A stretch of 64,000 bases of DNA, taken from UBA7398 sp964632545 (GTDB taxonomy: Bacteria > Actinomycetota > Actinomycetes > Nanopelagicales > Nanopelagicaceae). The translations under genes and the position numbers were made by a program. The stretch spans positions 62,001 through 126,000 of the forward strand of contig CAZWBQ010000001.1 of the NCBI GenBank assembly GCA_964632545.1. Reading direction: 5' to 3'. The notes beneath the pieces were generated by a model that was not told the DNA's origin, did not search any database, and was given only the letters and a program-made list of their open reading frames with translations. Below, in pieces: positions 9,701 through 18,328 of the stretch (position 1 is its first letter; every line of letters starts with the position of its first letter).

Positions 9701-9859
9701 CGCAGTTGGCGGACCTTCGTAAAATGTCCAGGCTTCTGCTCCGGCGCGAGCGTTTACGCTTTCATGAAAGATTGATTGAGTTTCCCAAAAATTTAGAATT
9801 TCATGTTCAGTTTTTGGCAGATCAATTTGCGGGGAGATGCTGCGGTATTCGTTTTTCAA
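6716..9859 (-). CDS. ileS: isoleucyl-tRNA synthetase IleS
   Basis: Charges tRNA-Ile with isoleucine. The 1047 residues fit the longer form common in Actinobacteria. The HIGH-class motif reads GTHHIE at about 58-63 and KMSKS reads GRKMSKH near residue 600. The zinc-type segment CPRCGTGLSDHE lies in the connective domain, followed by the anticodon-binding region. The start is TTG; upstream the frame is open only to a TAA about 20 codons away, with no ATG or GTG. ileS in Actinobacteria often carries a T-box leader; I looked for the T-box core in the 150 bp upstream and did not find it. Confidence 0.97.
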   Translation of the reverse strand: MKNEYRSISPQIDLPKTEHEILNFWETQSIFHESVNARAGAEAWTFYEGPPTANGLPGTHHIEARVFKDVFPRFQTMKGKHVIRKAGWDCHGLPVEIAVEKELGFTGKGDIEKFGIAEFNEKCRESVQRHVGAFTDMTERMGFWVDFDEAYWTMSSEYVESVWWSLKEIWNKGLLSQDHRVAPYCPRCGTGLSDHELAQGYETVTDPSVYVRFPITSGKLAELGASLLVWTTTPWTLVSNTAIAVNPKVTYVVVKTKKPDSDEEEVLVLAEELADVVGDFELLQKVSGKDLERTTYQRPFDFVEIPDSHFVVLADYVTIEDGTGLVHQSPAFGADDLQVCRAYGLPVVNPVLANGHFANDVPLVGGIFFKEADKALVKELRKSGKLYKHQPYEHSYPHCWRCHTALIYYAQPSWYIKTTKIKEALIRENENTDWHPETIKTGRYGDWLNNNIDWAVSRNRYWGTPLPIWRCEADHEICIGSLKELSELVGHDVTAINPHRPFVDDIKFPCSKCSKPMVRVPEVIDCWYDSGAMPFAQWGYPHKPGSVEKFKEAYPADFICEAIDQTRGWFYTLMTIGTLVFEKSSYKTVLCLGHILDKDGRKMSKHLGNVLEPMALMDQHGADAVRWYMLADGSPWSARRVGHNAISDVVRKTLLTYWNTVSFLSLYARASNFNPLTSNQQIEISMRPLMDRWIISELNQLVVGVDIALTNFDSQEAGENLAKFIDDLSNWYVRRSRRRFWDGDLAALSTLHECLEKLTLLMAPLVPFITEHVWQELIRPVSPTAVTSVHLADFPISQPELIDKKLSESVALTRRLVELGRASRAESKVKIRQPLSRALISASGWVGLDQQLKDQISDELNVLKLDDISSAGANLVDITIKANFKTLGLTFGADVQPISKRIAELNPTELTAQIRKTGKATIQYGEGKNAEITEVDLVITETPREGWSVASHSGESVALDLALTPELIAAGQVREVIRAVQDERKNAGFDISDRITMYWNATESVCAAITSGAEFISQEVLATKMERDSSLPYGENELGLALKLIRN

Positions 9860-9915
9860 TTTCCCGCTTTCTGACTCAACCTCGCTGGTAACTCCACTCT
9901 GGAATTAAGAGTTGG

Positions 9916-9921
9916 ATTCTA
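9916..9921 (-). promoter_or_regulatory. candidate -10 element for ileS
   Basis: Read on the minus strand this is TAGAAT, the same hexamer that recurs before several genes here. It would give a leader of about 50 nt with a short hairpin (ACTCT, 7-nt loop, AGAGT). No good -35 is visible. Confidence 0.3.
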
Positions 9922-9995
9922 CCTTTGCAAAACTAAGATTCTGCTCGGTTTCTGGTCCATCGTGTGGCTGAGTGGCTTTTCTAGTCGAGAACCCA

Positions 9996-10001
9996 TAGCC
10001 T
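9996..10001 (+). promoter_or_regulatory. candidate -10 element before the DksA/TraR-like gene
   Basis: TAGCCT lies 8 nt before the GTG at 10010. The spacing is slightly longer than for the best leaderless candidates in this window, so this is a weaker case. Confidence 0.25.
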
Positions 10002-10009
10002 TCGGCGCT

Positions 10010-10834
10010 GTGCCCACAAAAAAGAATTCCAAGAAGCCAATAGCTAAGAGTTCGAAAAAGAGCGCTGGAAAACCCGCCAAGAAATCTGGAGTTTTCAGTA
10101 GATTATTAGCAAAGAAAGCAACCGCTAAAAAAGCCCCAGCAAAAAAAGCCCCAGCAAAAAAAGCAACCGCAAAAAAGGCTCCGGTTAAAAAATCGGTTGC
10201 GAAGAAGCCGCTTGAAGTAAAGAAAATTCCAATAAAACCAAATATAAAAGCGCCAATGAAAACGGCCCTTACTTCCAGCACTGCAAAAGGTGGCGCAACC
10301 ACAATCTCGGTTTATAAGCCAGAACCAGAATTGTTAGAAACAGCGATTGTTGCTGAACGTAGATTAGTTCTGCCACCTCCAGTTCGACCAATCAAGACGG
10401 GCAAGAAAGCCCCACAATTGAAACCAATTAAATCTGCACCAGCGCCACTTGTCGTCAAAGAGGGCGAAGATGGTTGGACCGCTACCGAAATGAAAGTGAT
10501 GCGTTCGGAGTTAGCTAAGGATTTAGTTAGATTGAAGAAAGAGTTGCAAGCTGCAGAATCTGAAATGGATGATTTGATTAAAGCATCTGGTGTTGGTGCT
10601 GGCGATGATCAGGCTGATGCTGGAACTAAAACTTTTGAACGCGAACATGAGATGTCATTGGTTTACAACGCGCGCGACATGGTAATTCAAACTGAACGAG
10701 CTCTCGAAAGAATAGATACTAAAACTTACGGTCGTTGTGAAGATTGTGCTAGCCCAATTGGCAAAGCGCGATTACAAGTATTTCCTCGAGCAACGCTATG
10801 TATGGCGTGTAAGCAGAAAGAAGAACGGCGCTGA
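10010..10834 (+). CDS. DksA/TraR C4-type zinc-finger protein with Lys/Ala-rich tail
   Basis: The C-terminal third carries the DksA/TraR zinc finger: CEDC, a 17-residue spacer and CMAC, within GRCEDCASPIG and LCMACKQKEERR, preceded by a helical coiled-coil-like segment. Such proteins bind RNA polymerase through the secondary channel. The N-terminal third is a basic histone-H1-like tail of KKAPA/KKATA pentads that probably binds nucleic acid. The frame extends back to a GTG at 9962, but GTG 10010 (MPTKKNSKK) is preferred because the basic region begins there and a TANNNT hexamer precedes it. That gives 274 residues. The order ileS-dksA-like-lspA-rluD is typical for Actinobacteria. Its exact role is unknown. 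Confidence 0.85.
   Translation: MPTKKNSKKPIAKSSKKSAGKPAKKSGVFSRLLAKKATAKKAPAKKAPAKKATAKKAPVKKSVAKKPLEVKKIPIKPNIKAPMKTALTSSTAKGGATTISVYKPEPELLETAIVAERRLVLPPPVRPIKTGKKAPQLKPIKSAPAPLVVKEGEDGWTATEMKVMRSELAKDLVRLKKELQAAESEMDDLIKASGVGAGDDQADAGTKTFEREHEMSLVYNARDMVIQTERALERIDTKTYGRCEDCASPIGKARLQVFPRATLCMACKQKEERR
10112..10201 (+). repeat. six tandem 15-bp units coding Lys/Ala pentads
   Basis: Six in-frame 15-bp units run without interruption and encode KKATA, KKAPA, KKAPA, KKATA, KKAPV and KKSVA. Units two and three are identical in DNA. Poly-A stretches within the units could favour slippage, so copy number may vary between strains. Confidence 0.85.
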
Positions 10835-11334
10835 ATGCCGAACGAGTTAAGCGGGCGCGTAAAACTTTAGCGTTATGCGCTTTTTCGGTATTCCTCATTG
10901 ATTTCTTAAGCAAATTATGGGCAGTCAATTATTTAAGTGGACGTGATTCAGTAAAGTTGATTGGCTCTTTTTTGCAACTGACCTACACTACAAATTCAGG
11001 GGCGGCTTTCAGCATGGTGCCAAATGCAACTCTTGCTTTGTCATCATTCGGGCTATGCGTCGCAGTTTTTATAATTTTTTTCAGCAGAAAAATTATTTCG
11101 AATTGGTGGGGTTTAGTTCTCGGGTTACTGCTTGGTGGCATTTTTGGAAATTTATGGGATCGGATATCTAAAGCCCCAGGTGGGTTTAAGGGCGAAGTTG
11201 TAGATTGGATTGAACTGCCACATTGGCCAATTTTTAATGTGGCTGATTCAGCTATCTGTGTCGCTGCAGCGATAGTCATAGTACTTGCAGCGAAGAATAT
11301 TCAACCTACGGCATCGAGTAGCCATGACTCGTGA
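10831..11334 (+). CDS. lspA: lipoprotein signal peptidase LspA, apparent CTG start
   Basis: LspA (signal peptidase II) cleaves prolipoproteins after Lgt has lipidated them. The reading frame opens after a TAA at 10810-10812 and has no ATG, GTG or TTG until TTG 10957, which would delete the first helix. From the CTG at 10831, which overlaps the preceding stop as CTGA, it gives 167 residues, the normal length. The first helix carries LIDFLSKLW, matching the conserved family motif. The two catalytic aspartates are Asp110 in GNLWDR and Asp139 in FNVADSA. Four transmembrane helices are expected. The start codon is inferred; the family assignment is firm. Confidence 0.88.
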   Translation: MNAERVKRARKTLALCAFSVFLIDFLSKLWAVNYLSGRDSVKLIGSFLQLTYTTNSGAAFSMVPNATLALSSFGLCVAVFIIFFSRKIISNWWGLVLGLLLGGIFGNLWDRISKAPGGFKGEVVDWIELPHWPIFNVADSAICVAAAIVIVLAAKNIQPTASSSHDS

Positions 11335-12253
11335 ACTGAGAGTTTTTACAATTCCAGATGGTTTGTCAGGGGAGCGCGTAGATGCAGCCTTAGCCAGATT
11401 GCTCGGATTATCGCGGACTACAGTGGCAGATTTAGCAAGTGCTGGCGAAATAACGAGATCTGGAAAACCTCTCGCAAAATCAGAACGAATTGAGAGCGGT
11501 GAGCAAATTGAAATTCTTTTTCCAGAACCTGCCCAAGCACCGCAACTAAATCCAACTCCTGTTGAAAATCTTGAAGTTGTTTACGATGATGATCAGGTAA
11601 TAGTTGTCAATAAACCAGTTGGGTGTGCATCGCATCCAAGTCCAGGCTGGCACGGTGTAACGGTAATTGGTGGGCTTATAGCTGCGGGATATTCCGTTTC
11701 AACTAGTGGCGCAGCAGAACGCCAAGGAATCGTGCATCGGTTAGATGTTGGAACAACTGGGCTAATGGTCGTTGCTAAAACCGAGACTGCCTATACAAGT
11801 TTGAAAGATCAATTTAGAGAACGGACTGTTGGGAAAATTTATAATGCATTAGCGCAAGGCCACATAGATCCTTCTGAAGGAACAATTGATGCGCCCATTG
11901 ATCGTCATCCAAAAGAAGATTATCGCTTTGCAGTTGTTGCTGATGGCAAACCCAGCATTACCCATTATTTAGCTTTGGAATATTATCCAGCAGCAACACT
12001 TCTAAAAGTGGAATTGGAAACTGGTCGGACCCATCAAATTAGAGTTCATTTCGCAGCGTTACGCCATCCATTAGTTGGCGATTTAACTTACGGTGCTGAC
12101 CCAGCGCTTGCCGAAAAACTAGGGCTCACTCGCCCTTGGTTACATGCGATGGAACTTACTTTCAACCACCCAGCATCTGGTGAACGATTGACTTTCACTG
12201 CGCCTTATCCAGCCGACCTCACAAATGCTTTGGCGTTGCTCACTGAAAAGTAA
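11324..12253 (+). CDS. rluD: RluD-family 23S rRNA pseudouridine synthase
   Basis: Converts uridines to pseudouridine in RNA, most likely in large-subunit rRNA helix 69 as RluD does. An N-terminal S4-like RNA-binding domain (GERVDAALARLLGLSR) precedes the catalytic domain. Asp141 in GIVHRLDVGTTG is the catalytic residue, and GRTHQIRVH follows. The frame extends back to 11285, but the ATG at 11324 gives the expected N-terminus and overlaps the lspA stop by 11 bp, yielding 309 residues. RluC and RluA share the fold, so the exact target site is inferred from neighbourhood. Confidence 0.9.
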   Translation: MTRELRVFTIPDGLSGERVDAALARLLGLSRTTVADLASAGEITRSGKPLAKSERIESGEQIEILFPEPAQAPQLNPTPVENLEVVYDDDQVIVVNKPVGCASHPSPGWHGVTVIGGLIAAGYSVSTSGAAERQGIVHRLDVGTTGLMVVAKTETAYTSLKDQFRERTVGKIYNALAQGHIDPSEGTIDAPIDRHPKEDYRFAVVADGKPSITHYLALEYYPAATLLKVELETGRTHQIRVHFAALRHPLVGDLTYGADPALAEKLGLTRPWLHAMELTFNHPASGERLTFTAPYPADLTNALALLTEK

Positions 12254-12266
12254 CGCCGCAAGGCAG

Positions 12267-12272
12267 TACTCT
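12267..12272 (+). promoter_or_regulatory. candidate -10 element before dnaE
   Basis: TACTCT ends 8 nt before the dnaE GTG, and no ribosome binding site is present at useful spacing. Possible leaderless or near-leaderless start. Confidence 0.25.
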
Positions 12273-12280
12273 CACCAATC

Positions 12281-15200
12281 GTGACCCCCAATAATTCCGA
12301 AAAAAAGCCCGAGAATTCGGAGAATTTCGTACATTTACATGTACATACCGAATATTCAATGCTTGATGGGGCAGCTCGAGTAGAAGATTTGACTAGCGAG
12401 GTTGCACGGCAAGAAATGCCGGCAATTGCAATGACTGATCATGGAAATGTATTCGGAGCATTTGATTTCTATAAGCAAAGCAAAAAAGCCGGCGTTAAGC
12501 CAATTATTGGAATCGAAGCTTACGTTGCGCCAGAATCTCGATTTGAAAAAAAACGTGTCAAATGGGCTGATGGCGGAGAAGATGATGTTTCTGGTGGTGG
12601 CGCATATACACATATGACTTTACTAGCAGAAAATAATGTTGGTTTAGGAAATCTTTTTCGGCTCTCATCGCTAGCCTCACTAGAAGGTTTCTATTACAAA
12701 CCAAGAATGGACCGTGAACTTTTATCTAAATACTCAGATGGAATCATTGCAACAACCGGGTGCCCTGGTGGCGAAATTCAAACTCGAATCAGAATGGGTG
12801 CATATAACGAAGCTAGAAATGCAGCTGCAGAATTTCGCGACATATTTGGTGCTGGGAATTATTTTGTAGAAATTATGGATCACGGAATTGAAATTGAACG
12901 TAGGGTCAAAGAAGACCTTTTGAAGTTAAGTAAAGAACTGGGACTGCCATTATTGGCAACAAATGATCTTCACTACACGTTCGCAGAAGATTCAGTTGCC
13001 CATGAGGCGCTGCTCTGCATCCAATCCGGATCTACATTGGCCGATCCAAAACGATTTAAATTCGAAAATGGTGAATTTTATTTAAAGAGCGCGCGCGAGA
13101 TGCGCGAAATATTTAAAGAAATTCCAGAAAGTTGCGATAACACACTACTTATTGCGGAGCGTTGCAATATTACGATGCGAGAAAACGAAAATCTCCTACC
13201 TAAATTTGCGGTGCCACAAGGCGAAAGTGAAGATTCCTGGTTAATTAAGCAATCAGAGCAAGGCTTGCAAGAAAGATTAAAAGGAGATGTACCACAACTT
13301 TATGTTGAAAGACTCAGCTACGAACTTGGTGTAATGACCAAAATGGGATTCGCCGGTTATTTCTTAGTAGTTTCTGATTTAGTTGCACATGCTAAGAAGC
13401 AGGGCATTTGGGTTGGTCCTGGACGTGGCTCTGCGGCCGGTTCACTAGTTTCATTTTCCCTTGGTATTACTGCACTTGACCCGATTAAGCATGGCTTACT
13501 CTTTGAACGATTCTTGAACCCAGAGCGAATCTCTATGCCAGATATTGATTTAGATTTTGATGAGCGCCGTCGGGCGGAAATGATTCGTTACGCAACTGAT
13601 AAGTATGGTGAAGATCGAGTTGCTCAAATAATTACCTATGGCACGATTAAATCTAAGCAAGCAATTAAAGATTCAACCCGCGTACTTGGATATCCATATG
13701 CACTAGGTGAGCGACTTACAAAAGCGCTACCACCTTCTGTTATGGGCAAAGATATTTCACTAGGTGGTGTTTTTAATGACGAGGATGAGCGATACGGTGA
13801 AGCTAGCGAATTCAGGACACTTTACGAAACCGATTCTGACAGCAAGAAAATAGTTGATACTGCACTTGGAATTGAAGGTCTAAAAAGACAATGGGGAGTC
13901 CATGCTGCTGGTGTAATTCTTAGTCGAGAACCGCTTCTTGATGTAATTCCGATTCATCGCCGGGAAGCTGATGGCGCAATTATTACGCAATTTGATATGG
14001 GCGCTTGTGAAGCTACTGGTTTGCTTAAAATGGATTTTTTGGGCCTTCGCAATCTTTCTGTTATTGACGATTGTCTGGCTAATATAAAAAATAATGCGAA
14101 TAAAGTTGTAGATCTAACCACTTTGGAATTAACTGATAAGAAAACTTTTGAGCTGCTTTCCCGAGGCGATACATTAGGAGTTTTTCAACTTGATAGCGCT
14201 CCAATTCGTGCATTGCTTCGTTCAATGTCGCCAGATTCATTTGAAGATATCTCTGCTGTAATAGCACTCTATCGACCAGGTCCAATGGGTGTAAATGCGC
14301 ATAATGATTATGCTGACCGTAAGAATAAACGTAAGCCTGCCGACCCAATTCACCCGGAACTTTCCGAATCGTTACAAGAGATTTTAGGTGACACTTATGG
14401 ACTGATTGTTTATCAAGAGCAAGTAATGGCAATTGCACAAAAGGTAGCTGGATTTTCACTTGGTCGAGCAGATTTGCTCCGTAAGGCAATGGGAAAAAAG
14501 AATAAAGATATTTTGGATAAAGAATATGTGCATTTCGAAGAAGGTATGCAAAAGAATAAGTTTTCCAGTGTCGCGATAGATGTGCTTTGGAAGACGTTAA
14601 TTCCATTCTCTGACTATGCATTTAACCGCGCCCATAGCGCGGGTTACGGAATGGTTTCGTATTGGACTGGATATTTAAAAGCTAACTATCCAACCGAGTA
14701 TATGGCCGCGTTATTAACTAGCGTTCGCGACGATAAAGACAAGAGCGCACTGTATTTGAATGAATGTCGCAGAATGGGAATCAAAGTTCTGGCACCAGAT
14801 GTGAACGAATCTGACGCGGATTACACCCCTAGAGGCGTTGATATCAGATTTGGTTTAGCAGCGATCCGAAACGTTGGCGAAAATGTAGTGGCATCGATCG
14901 CGAGAAATCGAATTGATAAAGGCAGGTTTACTTCCTTTGGCGATTTCTTAGCAAAAGTTGATGTTCAAGTTTGCAACAAGAAAACTATTGAATCTCTGAT
15001 TAAAGCCGGAGCATTTGATTCGCTTGGGCACACAAGAAAAGGTTTGATGACAATCTATTTAGAAGCGATTGATTCAGTAATGGAAGCAAAACGTGCCGAA
15101 GCAATCGGGCAATTTGATCTTTTTGGTTCCACTCAAGTTTCCGAAGTACATGGTGTAGAACTTAATATTCCAAGCGATGAATGGGAAAAAACTTTGCTCT

Positions 15201-15814
15201 TAACATATGAGCGGGAGATGTTAGGTCTTTACGTTTCCGATCATCCTTTGTTAGGCGTTGAACATGTTTTACGTGCTGCAACAGATTTAGCCATCAGCGG
15301 ATTATCTGATGACTCAATTGGGCATGATCAAATTGTCACAATCGCCGGCTTGATAACCAGTATTCAACGAAAGGTAACTAAACAAGGGGCATCTTGGGCG
15401 ATTGTTAATGTTGAAGATCTAGAAGGTGCAATTGATGTTCTATTTTTCTCTAATTCATATTTACAACATTCAATTAATTTAGTGGAAGACCGAATCGTTG
15501 TAATTCGTGGTCGTGTAGATAAGCGGGAAGAGATTCCTAGAATTACTGCCATCGAATTATCGTTACCTGATATTAAACAAATTCCAACCGGACCTCTCAT
15601 TATTCGAATGGATATGGCTAACTGCACTCCGCCAGTAGTCGATCGAATGAAGGAAGTTTTGCGATCTCACCCGGGAGGTAGAGAAGTACATCTAGAGCTT
15701 CAAGGAGCGCTGAAAAGCACAATTTTGAAACTAGATGAGGGCTTAAAAGTAACGGCATCGCCCAGTTTGAGTGCGGACTTGAAATCTATCCTTGGTCCAG
15801 ATTGCTTAGTTTAA
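12281..15814 (+). CDS. dnaE: DNA polymerase III alpha subunit DnaE
   Basis: Replicative DNA polymerase, 1177 residues, normal for DnaE1. It opens with the PHP domain (HLHVHTEYSMLDGA, about 18-31), a metal-binding fold that provides proofreading in many Actinobacteria. The polymerase core shows GPGRGSAAGS and the catalytic aspartates in PDIDLDFDERRR at about 420-431. A helix-hairpin-helix region and a C-terminal OB domain (IVTIAGLITS) follow. The GTG start is 27 bp after rluD and gives MTPNNSEKK. It is transcribed separately from the his genes, which follow after 41 bp. Confidence 0.97.
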   Translation: MTPNNSEKKPENSENFVHLHVHTEYSMLDGAARVEDLTSEVARQEMPAIAMTDHGNVFGAFDFYKQSKKAGVKPIIGIEAYVAPESRFEKKRVKWADGGEDDVSGGGAYTHMTLLAENNVGLGNLFRLSSLASLEGFYYKPRMDRELLSKYSDGIIATTGCPGGEIQTRIRMGAYNEARNAAAEFRDIFGAGNYFVEIMDHGIEIERRVKEDLLKLSKELGLPLLATNDLHYTFAEDSVAHEALLCIQSGSTLADPKRFKFENGEFYLKSAREMREIFKEIPESCDNTLLIAERCNITMRENENLLPKFAVPQGESEDSWLIKQSEQGLQERLKGDVPQLYVERLSYELGVMTKMGFAGYFLVVSDLVAHAKKQGIWVGPGRGSAAGSLVSFSLGITALDPIKHGLLFERFLNPERISMPDIDLDFDERRRAEMIRYATDKYGEDRVAQIITYGTIKSKQAIKDSTRVLGYPYALGERLTKALPPSVMGKDISLGGVFNDEDERYGEASEFRTLYETDSDSKKIVDTALGIEGLKRQWGVHAAGVILSREPLLDVIPIHRREADGAIITQFDMGACEATGLLKMDFLGLRNLSVIDDCLANIKNNANKVVDLTTLELTDKKTFELLSRGDTLGVFQLDSAPIRALLRSMSPDSFEDISAVIALYRPGPMGVNAHNDYADRKNKRKPADPIHPELSESLQEILGDTYGLIVYQEQVMAIAQKVAGFSLGRADLLRKAMGKKNKDILDKEYVHFEEGMQKNKFSSVAIDVLWKTLIPFSDYAFNRAHSAGYGMVSYWTGYLKANYPTEYMAALLTSVRDDKDKSALYLNECRRMGIKVLAPDVNESDADYTPRGVDIRFGLAAIRNVGENVVASIARNRIDKGRFTSFGDFLAKVDVQVCNKKTIESLIKAGAFDSLGHTRKGLMTIYLEAIDSVMEAKRAEAIGQFDLFGSTQVSEVHGVELNIPSDEWEKTLLLTYEREMLGLYVSDHPLLGVEHVLRAATDLAISGLSDDSIGHDQIVTIAGLITSIQRKVTKQGASWAIVNVEDLEGAIDVLFFSNSYLQHSINLVEDRIVVIRGRVDKREEIPRITAIELSLPDIKQIPTGPLIIRMDMANCTPPVVDRMKEVLRSHPGGREVHLELQGALKSTILKLDEGLKVTASPSLSADLKSILGPDCLV

Positions 15815-15843
15815 TAGCGCCGCCCCATCCAATATTTATTTAT

Positions 15844-15849
15844 TAGACT
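15844..15849 (+). promoter_or_regulatory. candidate -10 element for leaderless hisD
   Basis: TAGACT is followed by six bases and the hisD ATG, and no ribosome binding site lies in the 41-bp gap. It is a likely promoter for the whole his cluster. Confidence 0.4.
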
Positions 15850-15855
15850 CTCCAT

Positions 15856-17193
15856 ATGTCAGTTGAACCATTAATGCGCACTCTTGATTTGCGCGGAATA
15901 AAGCTCTCTAAGAGTGGTTATCAAGACAAATTGCCGAGAGCGCGTTTAGATATTGATGGCGCCATGGTTCTGGTAAATCCAATTATTTCTGAAGTAATGA
16001 ATGGAACCGAAAGTGATGTTTTAAATATCGGTGAGCGCCTAGATGGCGTTCGACCAAAATCAGTAAAAGTACCTCGTGAGATTATTGAAAAATCTTTATC
16101 TGAATTGCAACCAGAGATAAGAACTGCGCTAGAGGAGTCGATAAGACGAGTAAAGATTGTTCATAATGAACAGATTAGAAAAGATAAGAGTGTTCGCGTT
16201 GTTGACGGTGGCACGGTTGTTGAGCGATGGATCCCAGTAGATCGAGTGGGCCTTTATGTGCCAGGCGGAAATGCTGTTTATCCGAGTTCAGTAATTATGA
16301 ATGTTGTTCCAGCCCAAATTGCAAAGGTAGAAAGCATTGCGATTGCCTCGCCACCGCAAAAAGAGAATGACGGATGGCCAAACCCGACAATTCTTGCCAC
16401 GGCTGCATTGCTAAATGTTTATGAAGTGTATGCAATTGGGGGAGCGCAAGCTATTGCAAGTTTTGCTTTTGGGATTTTTTCAGATGACAGAAAGAGCATA
16501 ATCTGCGAACCAGTGGATTTAGTTACGGGCCCTGGAAACATTTATGTTGCTGCTGCTAAACGAGCTTTGCGAGGCAAAATTGGGATTGATGCAGAAGCTG
16601 GGCCTACTGAGATTGCAATTATTGCAGATGCTAGTGCTATAGCTAAAGATGTTGCAGCAGATTTAATAAGTCAAGCCGAACATGATGTGATTGCTGCCGC
16701 TTTATTAATTACTGATTCCGAAAAATTGGCAAAAGAAGTGCAAATTGAATTAATTAACCGAGTTGCAAATACTAAACATAAGGCTCGCATCACAGAAGCC
16801 TTAATGGGTGTGCAATCAGCGATAGTTATGGTGGAATCTATTGATCAAGCTATTTTGGTTGCCAATGCATATGCTGCTGAACATTTGGAATTGCAATTTG
16901 TGGGTGCTCGCGAGAAATCTACAGAAATTAGAAATGCCGGTGCCATCTTCATAGGTAGATTTTCGCCAGTTTCACTCGGAGATTACTCGGCGGGTTCGAA
17001 TCACGTTCTACCCACTGGCGGTTGCGCTTGTCATTCAAGTGGATTATCAGTTCAAACATTTCTCAAAGGTTTACATGTAATTGAATATTCCAAAGAAGCA
17101 TTTGAGAATATTTCGCAAAATGTTATAACGCTGGCTAATGCAGAGAATTTACCAGCACACGGTCAGGCAATTACCGCTAGATGGGAGGAGTAA
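15856..17193 (+). CDS. hisD: histidinol dehydrogenase HisD
   Basis: Catalyses the last two oxidations of histidine synthesis, histidinol to histidine, with NAD and zinc. The 445 residues are typical. Seen are the NAD/substrate region VDRVGLYVPGGNAVYPSS, the LVTGPGNIYVAAAKR segment, and the metal and catalytic region GPTEIAI plus SQAEHD, with EHLEL further on. First gene of a seven-gene his cluster. Its stop overlaps the hisC start as TAATG. Confidence 0.97.
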   Translation: MSVEPLMRTLDLRGIKLSKSGYQDKLPRARLDIDGAMVLVNPIISEVMNGTESDVLNIGERLDGVRPKSVKVPREIIEKSLSELQPEIRTALEESIRRVKIVHNEQIRKDKSVRVVDGGTVVERWIPVDRVGLYVPGGNAVYPSSVIMNVVPAQIAKVESIAIASPPQKENDGWPNPTILATAALLNVYEVYAIGGAQAIASFAFGIFSDDRKSIICEPVDLVTGPGNIYVAAAKRALRGKIGIDAEAGPTEIAIIADASAIAKDVAADLISQAEHDVIAAALLITDSEKLAKEVQIELINRVANTKHKARITEALMGVQSAIVMVESIDQAILVANAYAAEHLELQFVGAREKSTEIRNAGAIFIGRFSPVSLGDYSAGSNHVLPTGGCACHSSGLSVQTFLKGLHVIEYSKEAFENISQNVITLANAENLPAHGQAITARWEE

Positions 17194-18287
17194 TGTCTAA
17201 CTGGCCAACTTGGTTGCCACTTCGTAATGATTTGCGCGCTCTAACGCCATATGGAGCCCCGCAACTTGATACTCCAGTTCGGCTAAATACCAATGAAAAT
17301 CCATATTCATTGACGCCTGAAGTTGCCGGCAAAATATTGAAACGAATTAGCGAAGTAATAACAGATCTGAACCGTTATCCAGATCGGGATGCAATTACAC
17401 TTCGTACGAATTTAGCAAATTATATTAATTCACAGTCCAATACTAATTTTACTTTCAATGAAATTTGGGCGGCAAATGGCAGCAATGAAATTTTGCAGAG
17501 TATTTTTCTAGCTTTTGGTAAGAAGGCATTGGGATTCCTACCTTCATATTCAATGCACCCATTGATTGCCAAAACAACAAAATGCGAATGGATATCAGGC
17601 AAGCGAGAGCAAGATTTCAAAATAGATTTGATTAAAGCAGAACAATTAATTGAAAGCGAAAAGCCTAATTTAGTTTTTGTAACCACACCGAATAATCCAA
17701 CTGGAACTTCGATTTCAATTAATGAGCTGCAAAAAATTGCGGATGATTGTAAAAAAGTTGGCGCCCTCTTAGTAATAGATGAGGCTTATGCAGAATTTGC
17801 AGCGGAAGATTCTGCAGTTACCTTAATATCTAAGAACCCGCATGTATTGGTTGTTAGAACTATGAGTAAAGCTTTTGCGTTTGCTGGTGTACGAGTAGGA
17901 TATTTAGTGGCTAATCCAGATGTTATAAATGCGCTGCTGTTAGTGCGATTGCCATATCACCTTAGTTCGTTAACTCAAGCTGCAGCAATGGCGGCAATTT
18001 CCATGAGCGATCTTTTACTTGCCGATGTAGCGAAGTTGAAAGAAGCTCGTGAAAAAATGGCAGCATCTTTAACTGAATTAGCGCTTACTGTTTTTGAAAG
18101 CGATGCTAATTTTCTTGCATTCTCTGGGTTTAGTATGAATGAGAAGGATGTTTGGGAAGCCTTGGTGAGTAAGGGCGTATTAGTAAGAGATATAGGGATC
18201 CCTGGATTTTTACGAGTAACTATCGGCAGTGACGCTGAAAATGCGAAGTTTCTATTAGCGCTCCAAGAAGTTATGGCAAACAGGTAA
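17193..18287 (+). CDS. hisC: histidinol-phosphate aminotransferase HisC
   Basis: PLP enzyme that makes histidinol phosphate from imidazole acetol phosphate. The fold-type I signature is visible: NENPYSL near the N-terminus, TPNNPTG, VIDEAYAEF, and RTMSKAFAFAGVRVGY with the Schiff-base lysine at about 225. The frame extends back to 17181, but the ATG at 17193 is chosen because a strong ribosome binding site (GGAGGAG, 17184-17190) immediately precedes it and it overlaps the hisD stop by one base. That gives 364 residues. Confidence 0.95.
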   Translation: MSNWPTWLPLRNDLRALTPYGAPQLDTPVRLNTNENPYSLTPEVAGKILKRISEVITDLNRYPDRDAITLRTNLANYINSQSNTNFTFNEIWAANGSNEILQSIFLAFGKKALGFLPSYSMHPLIAKTTKCEWISGKREQDFKIDLIKAEQLIESEKPNLVFVTTPNNPTGTSISINELQKIADDCKKVGALLVIDEAYAEFAAEDSAVTLISKNPHVLVVRTMSKAFAFAGVRVGYLVANPDVINALLLVRLPYHLSSLTQAAAMAAISMSDLLLADVAKLKEAREKMAASLTELALTVFESDANFLAFSGFSMNEKDVWEALVSKGVLVRDIGIPGFLRVTIGSDAENAKFLLALQEVMANR

Positions 18288-18328
18288 ACTTAATTAATCG
18301 TCGGCCATTTAATTAGAAATGAGAATCA

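Noticed and set aside
9860..10009. Possible T-box riboswitch upstream of ileS
   Set aside because: T-boxes control ileS in many Actinobacteria, so I looked for the conserved T-box core and a following terminator on the minus strand. Neither is present and the gap is short.
9919..10302. 127-residue minus-strand frame rich in Phe and Ala
   Set aside because: It is the complement of the Lys/Ala repeat region of the DksA-like gene; the repeating FFAGA pattern follows from the repeat and has no start signal.
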